A stretch of 64,000 bases of DNA from Ga0077555 sp050250755 (lineage in GTDB: Bacteria > Pseudomonadota > Alphaproteobacteria > Rhizobiales > Hyphomicrobiaceae): positions 19,114-83,113 of the forward strand of contig JBFWOB010000028.1 of NCBI GenBank assembly GCA_050250755.1. The letters run 5' to 3'. Below are positions 43,615 through 51,981 of this stretch, one piece after another. Below the pieces are notes generated by a model that saw only the letters and a program-made list of their open reading frames with translations, did no database searches and had not been told where the DNA came from. The translations under genes were made by a program, and so were the position numbers. Position 1 is the first letter of the stretch. Each line of letters opens with the position of its first letter.

Positions 43615-45666
43615 ATGACCAACAATGCGATCCCGCTCCTGGACGCTGTCATTCTTCGGCAAGCTGCACTGGATGCCTTTGGCAAGCTGATGCCCAGAAA
43701 GCTCGCGCGCAATCCCGTGATGTTCGTGACAGCCGTCGTCGCGCTACTCGTCACCCTGCTGTGCCTGCGCGATCTGCTCGCCGGTCGCGGCGGTCTCCTA
43801 TTCTCTGGCCAAATCGCCGTCTGGCTATGGTTCACCGTGCTGTTTGCCAACTTCGCCGAGGCCATTGCCGAAGGGCGCGGCAAGGCGCACGCAGACGCTC
43901 TGAGATCGACACGTAGCGACACGCAATCCAAACTCCTCCTTCATCCTGACGACCCCAAGGATGATCTCTGGGAGCCGAAATCTGCCGATCTTCTTGAGGT
44001 GGGCGAAGTCGTGCTCGTGGAGGCCGGCGACACCATTCCGGCCGACGGTGAGGTGATTGAGGGCATCGCTTCGGTCAATGAATCCGCCGTCACAGGCGAA
44101 TCGGCACCTGTCATTCGCGAATCCGGTGGCGACCGCTCTGCGGTCACCGGAGGAACCATCGTTATCTCTGATTGGATCAAGGTGCGCGTCACCGCAGAGC
44201 CGGGCTCGTCGTTCCTCGACAAGATGATTGCATTCGTCGAAGGCGCGCAACGGCAGAAGACGCCGAACGAGCTGGCGCTCTCGATCCTGCTATCCGGCAT
44301 GACGATGATCTTCCTGATTGCGGTGGCGACGCTTTGGGGCCTCGCCAGCTACTCCGGCACGGTGCTCTCGATCACGGTTCTGGTCGCACTGCTCGTGACG
44401 CTGATCCCGACCACCATCGGCGGACTTCTCTCCGCTATTGGTATCGCAGGCATGGATCGGCTGATCCGCTTCAACGTGATGGCAACCTCAGGGCGTGCCG
44501 TGGAAGCGGCCGGCGATGTCGACACACTGCTGCTCGATAAGACCGGCACCATCACTTTCGGCAATCGTCTTGCGGCAGCTTTTATCCCCGCCCCCGGTGT
44601 TACGGAACGCGACGTGGCTGCTGCAGCACTCCTCTCGTCGCTTTCGGACGAGACTCCCGAAGGCCGCTCGATCGTTGCGCTCGCCAAGGGGCAGTATGGC
44701 CAGACCGAACCGAGCCTCGATACGTTGAAGGCGACGTTCATCCCGTTCTCGGCACAGACGCGGATCTCCGGCATCGACGTCGATGGCCGCAGCATCCGCA
44801 AGGGCGCCGTTGAAGCGGTGTTGAAGTCGATGGGCCAATCAATGCAAGAAACGCCCGTCGCTTTCCGCGAAGCCGTGGAAGGCATATCCCGTACGGGCGG
44901 CACGCCTCTGGCCGTGATCGACGGTCAGAATCTGCTTGGCGTCATTCACCTCAAGGACGTGGTCAAGCCAGGCATCAAGGAGCGGTTCGCCGCGTTGCGC
45001 GCCATGGGCATTAAGACCGTAATGGTCACGGGTGACAACCCGATTACGGCGGCTGCTATCGCGTCTGAAGCGGGAGTGGACGACTACATCGCCGAGGCGA
45101 CGCCACAGGACAAACTTGCCTACATCAGGACCGAGCAGGCTAAGGGACGCCTCATCGCCATGTGCGGTGACGGCACGAACGACGCCCCGGCGCTGGCGCA
45201 GGCCGATATTGGTGTTGCCATGCAGTCAGGCACGCAGGCCGCACGCGAGGCTGGCAACATGGTTGACCTCGACAGCAATCCGACCAAGCTCATAGAGGTG
45301 ACGGAAATCGGCAAGCAACTTCTGATGACGCGCGGCTCGCTCACGACGTTCTCGATCGCCAACGACGTGGCCAAGTACTTCGCGATCATCCCCGCGCTGT
45401 TCCTCGCCACCTATCCCGAACTCGGAGCGCTTAATATCATGCGTCTCGCCACCCCCGAGAGTGCGATCCTGTCGGCGGTCATTTTCAATGCGCTCATCAT
45501 CATCGCACTGATCCCGCTCGCTCTCAAAGGTGTCGCCTATAAGCCGATCGGTGCTGACGCGTTGTTGCGCCGGAACTTGGCAGTCTACGGGCTCGGCGGC
45601 CTGATCGTGCCGTTCGTCGGGATTAAGCTCATCGACCTTGCTGTATCCGCCTTGCGGCTTGCCTGA
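43615..45666 (+). CDS. kdpB: Potassium-transporting P-type ATPase subunit KdpB
   Basis: This is the ATP-hydrolysing P-type ATPase subunit, 683 residues. The phosphorylated Asp308 lies in LLDKTGTITFGNRL. The TGES motif occurs in SAVTGESAPVIRE, and the hinge motifs in VTGDNPITAAAIASEAGVDD and MCGDGTNDAPALAQADIGVA. It lies 12 bases after kdpA in the operon. Confidence 0.98.
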   Translation: MTNNAIPLLDAVILRQAALDAFGKLMPRKLARNPVMFVTAVVALLVTLLCLRDLLAGRGGLLFSGQIAVWLWFTVLFANFAEAIAEGRGKAHADALRSTRSDTQSKLLLHPDDPKDDLWEPKSADLLEVGEVVLVEAGDTIPADGEVIEGIASVNESAVTGESAPVIRESGGDRSAVTGGTIVISDWIKVRVTAEPGSSFLDKMIAFVEGAQRQKTPNELALSILLSGMTMIFLIAVATLWGLASYSGTVLSITVLVALLVTLIPTTIGGLLSAIGIAGMDRLIRFNVMATSGRAVEAAGDVDTLLLDKTGTITFGNRLAAAFIPAPGVTERDVAAAALLSSLSDETPEGRSIVALAKGQYGQTEPSLDTLKATFIPFSAQTRISGIDVDGRSIRKGAVEAVLKSMGQSMQETPVAFREAVEGISRTGGTPLAVIDGQNLLGVIHLKDVVKPGIKERFAALRAMGIKTVMVTGDNPITAAAIASEAGVDDYIAEATPQDKLAYIRTEQAKGRLIAMCGDGTNDAPALAQADIGVAMQSGTQAAREAGNMVDLDSNPTKLIEVTEIGKQLLMTRGSLTTFSIANDVAKYFAIIPALFLATYPELGALNIMRLATPESAILSAVIFNALIIIALIPLALKGVAYKPIGADALLRRNLAVYGLGGLIVPFVGIKLIDLAVSALRLA

Positions 45667-45678
45667 AGGAGAATTGCC

Positions 45679-46257
45679 ATGCTCTCGCATCTCCGCCCCG
45701 CGCTCGTCATGCTGACACTCTTCACGATTCTGACCGGCCTGCTGTATCCGCTGGCGATCACCGGCATCGCTCAGATCGCTTTTCCGGCGGCTGCAAACGG
45801 CAGCCTCGTGGTCAGGGACGGAACCGTTGTCGGCTCGGAGCTGATCGGCCAGTCCTTCACATCCGACCGCTACTTTTGGCCTCGGCCGTCGGCGGCGGGT
45901 GAAAAGGGCTATGATGCGGCGGGCTCATCGGGATCGAATCTCGGGCCATTGTCGAAGAAGCTGATCGAGCGCGCGGAGGGCAGCATTGCCGCGCTGCGCA
46001 GATCTGGCGCTTCGGTCATCCCGGCCGACGCGGTGACAACCTCGGCCAGCGGGCTCGATCCACACATTTCGCCGGCATTTGCCCGTTTGCAGATTGCTCG
46101 CATTGCCGCCGCCCGAAAGGTTTCCGAGGCTGGGGTGCGCGCCCTCGTAGAAAGACTAACAGAGCACCGCTTCCTAGGCTTCGTTGGCGAACCTCGAATC
46201 AACGTTTTACGATTGAACCTCGCTCTTGACGCAAGCCCGCCGGAAGGTGCCGGATAG
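45679..46257 (+). CDS. kdpC: Potassium-transporting ATPase subunit KdpC
   Basis: The 192-residue protein has one N-terminal membrane anchor (ALVMLTLFTILTGLLYPLAI) and a periplasmic domain, with GSELIGQSFTSDRYFWPRPS and SGSNLGPLSKKL as family blocks. It assembles with KdpA and KdpB. The start is 12 bases after kdpB with AAGGAGA upstream. Confidence 0.96.
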   Translation: MLSHLRPALVMLTLFTILTGLLYPLAITGIAQIAFPAAANGSLVVRDGTVVGSELIGQSFTSDRYFWPRPSAAGEKGYDAAGSSGSNLGPLSKKLIERAEGSIAALRRSGASVIPADAVTTSASGLDPHISPAFARLQIARIAAARKVSEAGVRALVERLTEHRFLGFVGEPRINVLRLNLALDASPPEGAG

Positions 46258-46263
46258 GCGAGT

Positions 46264-48993
46264 ATGGCCGAGCCGAACGCCAAATCCTCAAACGAAAGGC
46301 GACCCTCGCCCAAGGCATTGCTCGAGCTTGCCGCCAAGGAGAGCCACGGCAAGCTCAAGGTGTTTCTCGGCATGGCTCCGGGCGTCGGCAAGACCTACGC
46401 GATGCTATCCGCTGCCAGGGCGAAAAAGTCCGAGGGCGTCGATGTCCTGGTGGGTGTTGTCGAGACCCATGGACGTTCCGAGACGGCAGCTCTGCTCGAC
46501 GGGCTCGAGGTGCTGCCGCGCAAGCCGGTGCCCTACCGGAAGCGCACATTGATGGAATTCGATGTCGAGGCCGCTATCGTGCGCAGGCCCAGCCTGCTCT
46601 TGGTCGACGAGTTCGCGCATACGAACGCATCAGGTTTGCTTCATGCCAAGCGTTACCAGGACGTCGAGGAAGTCCTCCGCAATGGCATCGACGTCTGGAC
46701 CACGCTCAACATTCAGCATCTGGAGAGCCTGCAGGATGTCGTGCAGCGCATTACCGGCATTCGCGTTCAGGAGACCGTGCCGGACAAAGTCTTGGAGAGG
46801 GCCGATGAGATCGTCGTGGTGGACCTGCCGCCGGAAGAGCTTGTCCAGCGCCTGAAGGAAGGCAAGGTCTACCTGCCTGACAACGCCCGCCGCGCCATCG
46901 ATCAATTTTTCAAGCCGAGCAACTTGACGGCTCTGCGTGAGCTCGCCCTTCGCCGCACCGCCGACAGGGTCGACGAGCAAATGCTGGCGCAGCTTCGCCA
47001 GCAAGGTATCGAAGGTCCGTGGCCGAGCACAGAGCGCATTCTGGTCTGCGTCGGTAGCGATGCGCTGTCCGAGACGGTCATCCGTACCGCGGCACGACTT
47101 GCGACCGCTCAGAAGGTCGACTGGGTGGCTCTGCATCTGGAGCCTAAAGATCGCGAGATCGCGGATCGCGCCGTCGTGCGGCGCACCGAGAAGATGATGC
47201 GGCTCGCAGAGCGACTCGGAGCGAGCACGGTACGGCTGAATGCGGCTGATTTAGTTGGTGAGATCCTTGCCTATGCCAAGCGCAACAACATTACGCAGAT
47301 CGTCATCGGGCGATCGAAAGCGGGACCCGTTGGCGGGCTGCTCAATCGCGCGCTGTCGCACGATCTAATCCGGCGCGCGCAAGGGCTTTCAGTGCTGATC
47401 GTGGCGCCCGACGGTGTACAAACGTCGAGGAGGCAGCCGCTCAGCCGATCCAGGCGCATTTGGCCGTCGACCCAGCCGCTGATCAGCTCGCTTGCGTGGG
47501 CGTTGGTCGCGGTTGCCGCAGCGCTTCTCCTGGGAGAGATGCTCGACCAGATCGCGCAACTGCAGAATCTTTCGATGGTCTTTCTGCTTGCCGTACTTCT
47601 GTGCGGCATCCAGTTCGGTACGGTATCGGCAATTGCCGCCTCCATCCTTTCCTTCCTCGCCTACAATTTCTTCTTTATTGAGCCGCTTTACGCGTTCACC
47701 GTTGCCGAACCCTACGAGGTTCTGGCCTTGCTCATTTTCCTCGTTGTCGCCTTTGTCACCGGCTCAATGGCTGGACGCCTGAGGGAACAAGCCATCGCCA
47801 CCCGTGAGCGCGCCGAGACCACGCAGGCTTTGTTTGATTTCTCCCGCAAACTCTCCGGTCTCTCCAAGCTCGATGACGTACTATGGCTGCTTGCCAGCCA
47901 AGTCTCCGCCGTTGGCAAGGGAAAGGCTGTCGTTCTCCTGGATCAAGGCAAGGGGCTGCTGATCGAGACGAGCTGGCCTCCGGATGACGAGCTTGCCACA
48001 TCGGACTGGGCGGCGGCGCGATGGGCGCACAAAACGTTGGAACCTGCCGGTCGAAACACCGGCACACTGCCCTCTGCACGCTTCAACTTCCGTCCGCTCA
48101 TGGGCTCGAAAGGTGCGATTGGCGCCGTTGGCATTGACCCTGGTGACGGCGACGACAATTTAAGCGAAGCCATCACCGCTACGCTGCAATCCTTCATCGA
48201 GCAGGCAGCGATTGCGATCGAGCGGATCGCGCTCGTCGAGCAAGCATCGAAGGCTGAGACGGCCGCCGAAGGTGAGCGCCTCAGGGCGGCGCTGCTCTCT
48301 TCGATCTCGCACGATTTTCGCACGCCTCTTGCCTCCATTGTGGGGTCGGTCACGAGCCTGAGAACACTCGGGGATCGCATGTCGAAAGCCGATCGGAGCG
48401 ACCTTCTGGCGACCATCGAGGAGGAGGCGAGGCGTCTGTCGCGCTTTGTTTCGAACCTGCTCGACATGACGCGGCTCGAAGCCGGCGCCATCGACATTCG
48501 CCGCGACTGGGTGGATGTCGCTGACGTCGTGTCAAGCACCGTCGAGCGCGCGCGCAAGGCCTTTCCGCGACGCAAGATGCAGACGGCCGTCTCCGACAAG
48601 ATGCCACTCATTCGCGGCGATGCTGCACTCCTGGAGCAGGTGCTGTTCAACCTGCTCGACAATGCACACAAATTCAGTGGCCCAAGCTCGATTACGGCGG
48701 TCAAGGCATATGCGGAACCGACCAGGATTGTGTTGACGGTTGCCGATCAAGGTATCGGCATTCCAGTGAATGCCTTGGAGAAGGTTTTCGATAAGTTCTA
48801 TCGTGTCGCCGGCTGCGACGGCCGGCCCCCGGGCACCGGTCTCGGGCTGTCCATCTGTGCCGGCATCGTGAAGGGCATGGGTGGGACCATCAAGGCCGAG
48901 AGCCCTGTCGTTGACAATCGCGGGACGAGGATCACGATCGAGCTCCCAGTTGACGCGAACGGGTCGGTATCACAAATGGAACCCCGAGCATGA
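46264..48993 (+). CDS. kdpD: Potassium sensor histidine kinase KdpD
   Basis: The 909-residue kinase has the full architecture. The N-terminal KdpD domain carries Walker A GMAPGVGKTYAML (about 38-50). A universal-stress-like domain (about 250-380) is followed by four close transmembrane segments (about 405-500), a GAF region, and HisKA with phospho-accepting His683 in SSISHDFRTPLAS. HATPase boxes are NLLDNAHKFS and GTGLGLSICAGIVKG. It senses low potassium or osmotic stress and phosphorylates KdpE. It starts 6 bases after kdpC. Confidence 0.96.
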   Translation: MAEPNAKSSNERRPSPKALLELAAKESHGKLKVFLGMAPGVGKTYAMLSAARAKKSEGVDVLVGVVETHGRSETAALLDGLEVLPRKPVPYRKRTLMEFDVEAAIVRRPSLLLVDEFAHTNASGLLHAKRYQDVEEVLRNGIDVWTTLNIQHLESLQDVVQRITGIRVQETVPDKVLERADEIVVVDLPPEELVQRLKEGKVYLPDNARRAIDQFFKPSNLTALRELALRRTADRVDEQMLAQLRQQGIEGPWPSTERILVCVGSDALSETVIRTAARLATAQKVDWVALHLEPKDREIADRAVVRRTEKMMRLAERLGASTVRLNAADLVGEILAYAKRNNITQIVIGRSKAGPVGGLLNRALSHDLIRRAQGLSVLIVAPDGVQTSRRQPLSRSRRIWPSTQPLISSLAWALVAVAAALLLGEMLDQIAQLQNLSMVFLLAVLLCGIQFGTVSAIAASILSFLAYNFFFIEPLYAFTVAEPYEVLALLIFLVVAFVTGSMAGRLREQAIATRERAETTQALFDFSRKLSGLSKLDDVLWLLASQVSAVGKGKAVVLLDQGKGLLIETSWPPDDELATSDWAAARWAHKTLEPAGRNTGTLPSARFNFRPLMGSKGAIGAVGIDPGDGDDNLSEAITATLQSFIEQAAIAIERIALVEQASKAETAAEGERLRAALLSSISHDFRTPLASIVGSVTSLRTLGDRMSKADRSDLLATIEEEARRLSRFVSNLLDMTRLEAGAIDIRRDWVDVADVVSSTVERARKAFPRRKMQTAVSDKMPLIRGDAALLEQVLFNLLDNAHKFSGPSSITAVKAYAEPTRIVLTVADQGIGIPVNALEKVFDKFYRVAGCDGRPPGTGLGLSICAGIVKGMGGTIKAESPVVDNRGTRITIELPVDANGSVSQMEPRA

Positions 48994-49682
48994 TGGCACA
49001 GCGCGTGCTCGTTGTTGATGACGAGCCGCAAATTCTGCGGTTCCTGAAGCCGAGCCTGGGTGCAGCCGGATACGATGTCATTGCCGTCGTCAACGGCGCC
49101 GAGGCTCTGAAGGTCGCCGCGACGCAAGCTCCGGATGTTGTCCTGCTCGACCTTGGTCTGCCCGACATGGACGGCAAGGACGTGATCGCCGAGCTACGCC
49201 GCTGGTCCAAGGTGCCGATCGTCGTGCTCTCAGCACGCGATCGTGAGGCGGAGAAAATCGCGGCTCTTGATCTTGGCGCCGACGACTTCGTCAACAAGCC
49301 TTTCGGCATGGGCGAGCTGATGGCCCGGCTTAGGACGGCGCTGCGGCATGCGACACAAGGCGCGGGCGAAGTCTCGAAGGTGGTTAGCGGCGACCTCGTC
49401 ATCGATATCGCCGCGCACTCGGTGATGCGCTCCGGCAAACCGATCAAGCTGACGCCGAAGGAGTTCGAGCTGCTCGTCATCCTGGTCCGCAATGCCGAAC
49501 GGGTCGTCACACATCGCCAGATTCTCACTGCCGTTTGGGGGCCGGCGCACTGTGAAGATCTGCAATACCTGCGCGTCTTCATTGGCCAGCTTCGGCAAAA
49601 GCTCAAAGCCGGTGCTGAGAATCCCGACCTGATCCAGACCGAAGCCGGCATAGGCTATCGGCTCGTTCATCCCGAAAACTGA
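48990..49682 (+). CDS. kdpE: Response regulator KdpE
   Basis: The 230-residue OmpR-type regulator has its phosphorylation site Asp54 in PDVVLLDLGLPDMDGK and a C-terminal winged helix (LTPKEFELLVILVRNAERVV, then YLRVFIGQLRQKLK). It activates kdpFABC transcription. Its ATG overlaps the kdpD stop (ATGATG at the junction). The gene ends abruptly before the truncated TonB receptor, 17 bases away. Confidence 0.96.
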   Translation: MMAQRVLVVDDEPQILRFLKPSLGAAGYDVIAVVNGAEALKVAATQAPDVVLLDLGLPDMDGKDVIAELRRWSKVPIVVLSARDREAEKIAALDLGADDFVNKPFGMGELMARLRTALRHATQGAGEVSKVVSGDLVIDIAAHSVMRSGKPIKLTPKEFELLVILVRNAERVVTHRQILTAVWGPAHCEDLQYLRVFIGQLRQKLKAGAENPDLIQTEAGIGYRLVHPEN

Positions 49683-49698
49683 GGTCCCCGATGTTTGC

Positions 49699-51489
49699 TT
49701 GAAAGGGCCGTCGTCCGAAAGCTTCGGCATGGGGACGACCGGCGGCGCAATCAACCTGCAACAGAAAACGGCGCACCTTAAGGATACGGGAAGCGTTGAT
49801 GTCTCAGTTGGCACCGGCCCAATGGTCCGGACGACGGTCGACATCAATAAGCAGGTCAACGAAACGACGGCAGCGCGGGCTGTCGGAATGTATCACGACC
49901 AGGACATCGTCGATCGTGATCATGTCTTCTCTGATCGCTGGGGCTTCCTGGGATCACTTGCCTTTGGCCTAGGCACGGATACGAAGTTCACGCTGAACTA
50001 TCTGCACCAAGAGAACGACCGTCGACCAGATTACGGCGTTCCGTTTGCCTACAAGCCGGGGGCTACAGTTGGTCTGCCGGTAACTGAGTTCGGCGTTCCC
50101 CGCTCGAACTTTTACGGCAAGAATACCGATAAGGACGAGTCGACCGTCGACATGTTGACGGCGCGACTTACGGCTCGGGTGAATCCGAACCTTACATTTA
50201 ACAACGACACACGCCTCGAATTCTTCAATCGAGACTTTAGCACCACAACCGCCCTTTGCGCTCAGCTTACCTGCAGTGTTCCGTTTTCGCTAGGACTCGA
50301 TCCCGCGTATTCATTTGGCGCAGGTGGAGGTTCGCAATACACGCAAGACAGCTGGGGTATTCAGAACATCAGCACGGCTATTGCCAAGTTCAATACCGGA
50401 CATCTCCGGCATGAATTCGTAGCGGGAATAGACGTCTATTATCAAGAAGATGCCCGCCTCGGTAAGAGCTACCTACCGGCTAAGGGACCTGTTGGTACAA
50501 TATGGAATCCGGATTTCAACAGCGACACTTACTCAATCGCCGATAATCCGAACAATAGGAAAAAAGCCGACGCGACGGACTTTGCCTTGTTTGCCAGCGA
50601 TCGTGTGTGGTTGAGCCCGCAATTCTCGATTCTCGCTGGAATTCGCTGGGACGACTACAAAGCCAACTATGCCTATACCAACACGGCGACAGGCGTGTGG
50701 AACCCTGAGAAATCGTCTGAAACACGGTTTTTCAGCCCGAAAGTAAGCTTGATCTGGGAGCCGACTAAGCAGCAACTGTATTATGCGTCGTGGGCGACCT
50801 CGGCGACTCCAGCTGGCCAGTACATCATAAATAGCGCGAACCCGATAGGAACCGGTGCGGGGCAGGAATCCCTGGACCCGGAGGAAAATGAGACCTACGA
50901 AATTGGCGCAAAGTATTCTCTACTTGGTGGCAAGCTTGGTCTGACCGGCGCCTTATTCAGGGTCGATAAGTCGAACGCGTTCTACACCGATCCGCTTGGG
51001 AATGCTGTTGCCTCAGGCGAAAAGCAAAGAGTTCAGGGCGTTGAGCTTGGGATGACCGGCAAGCTTACGGACAAGTGGACCGTGAACATTGCTTATGCCT
51101 ATCTCGATAGCGAGATTACGTTTGCCAATACAGCCGCCATTATCGGGAATCACGTGCCGGGTGTTCCCGAGAACTCCGGTAATATCTGGACGACGTACGA
51201 TGTGGCTTCGCTTGTGAATGTCCCGGGCCAGCTGATTGTGGGCGCAGGTCTGACTTACGCGCAGGATATGTACATTCGCAACGATCAGACGACGAAGGTT
51301 CCAGTGACGCTGAGCTTTGACAGCGTGATCTCGTATGAGAAGGATGGATGGAAGTTCGCGGTCAATGGCTACAATCTAACCGATGAACTCTATTATGATG
51401 CCTTCTTCCAAGGCGAAAACTCGTATTCATCGCGTGCGATCCCGGCTCCCGGCCGCACAGTGATCTTCTCGGTTGGTAAGAAATTCTGA
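49699..51489 (+). pseudogene. TonB-dependent siderophore receptor, 5'-truncated
   Basis: The 596-residue frame is the beta-barrel of a TonB-dependent outer-membrane receptor, related to catecholate siderophore receptors such as Fiu. It runs from the late plug segment (KGPSSESFGMGTTGGAINL) to the terminal aromatic residue (TVIFSVGKKF). The signal peptide, TonB box and most of the plug are missing, and it begins within 17 bases of the kdpE stop. The only possible start is a TTG at 49699. It therefore cannot be exported or energised normally. A junction formed by deletion or insertion directly after kdpE is the simplest explanation. Confidence 0.82.
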
Positions 51490-51513
51490 TTTCTTGCTCC
51501 AGTTCGATGTTAG

Positions 51514-51553
51514 ACGGCGGCAGACACTTGCGTGTCCGCCGCCGTTTGTTTTT
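51514..51553 (+). terminator. Intrinsic terminator after the receptor gene
   Basis: A 14-base stem, ACGGCGGCAGACAC (51514-51527) with GTGTCCGCCGCCGT (51532-51545), has one A-C mismatch and a TTGC loop. It is followed by TTGTTTTT. It lies 24 bases after the stop and looks fully functional. Confidence 0.85.
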
Positions 51554-51981
51554 CTATTAGCAGGCCCTAGCCGGGAATTACCTTGTCGCCATGCCTTGCA
51601 GGGATGTCATGGCGGCCCGGCATCGAAATTCACTGTCGTAGCTCTTCGATAATTCATGTGGATGCAATTTTCTCCCGGTGACAGCGTCAGCCGACGTCGC
51701 ATCGTCACCACAACGCCAAGCAGATATTGATATGGAGGCGTCACGTAGGCAGCTCGGCGCGAGGCGCCAATGAACAGGCGAGAGATGGATCGAACTCTTC
51801 CTGGTCTACCTGCACAGGTGCAATACTGAGCCAGAGCGATTGGCTCTTGCTTGGCTTGATCGGGGAGTGCGACATGCTCTTGGTCTGGACGGCCGGAATA
51901 CACGGTACTTCTCTGGTCCCGCCAATATCGAGGAAATAGAATAGGGGGCTCTGCAGCGCACCGAAATTCGGGAGTGGATGG
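51554..51981. other. Intergenic interval without a recognisable gene
   Basis: These 428 bases lie between the receptor terminator and the CHAT protein gene. Open frames on both strands lack homology I can recognise. The final 60 bases probably hold the promoter and leader of the CHAT gene. Confidence 0.4.
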
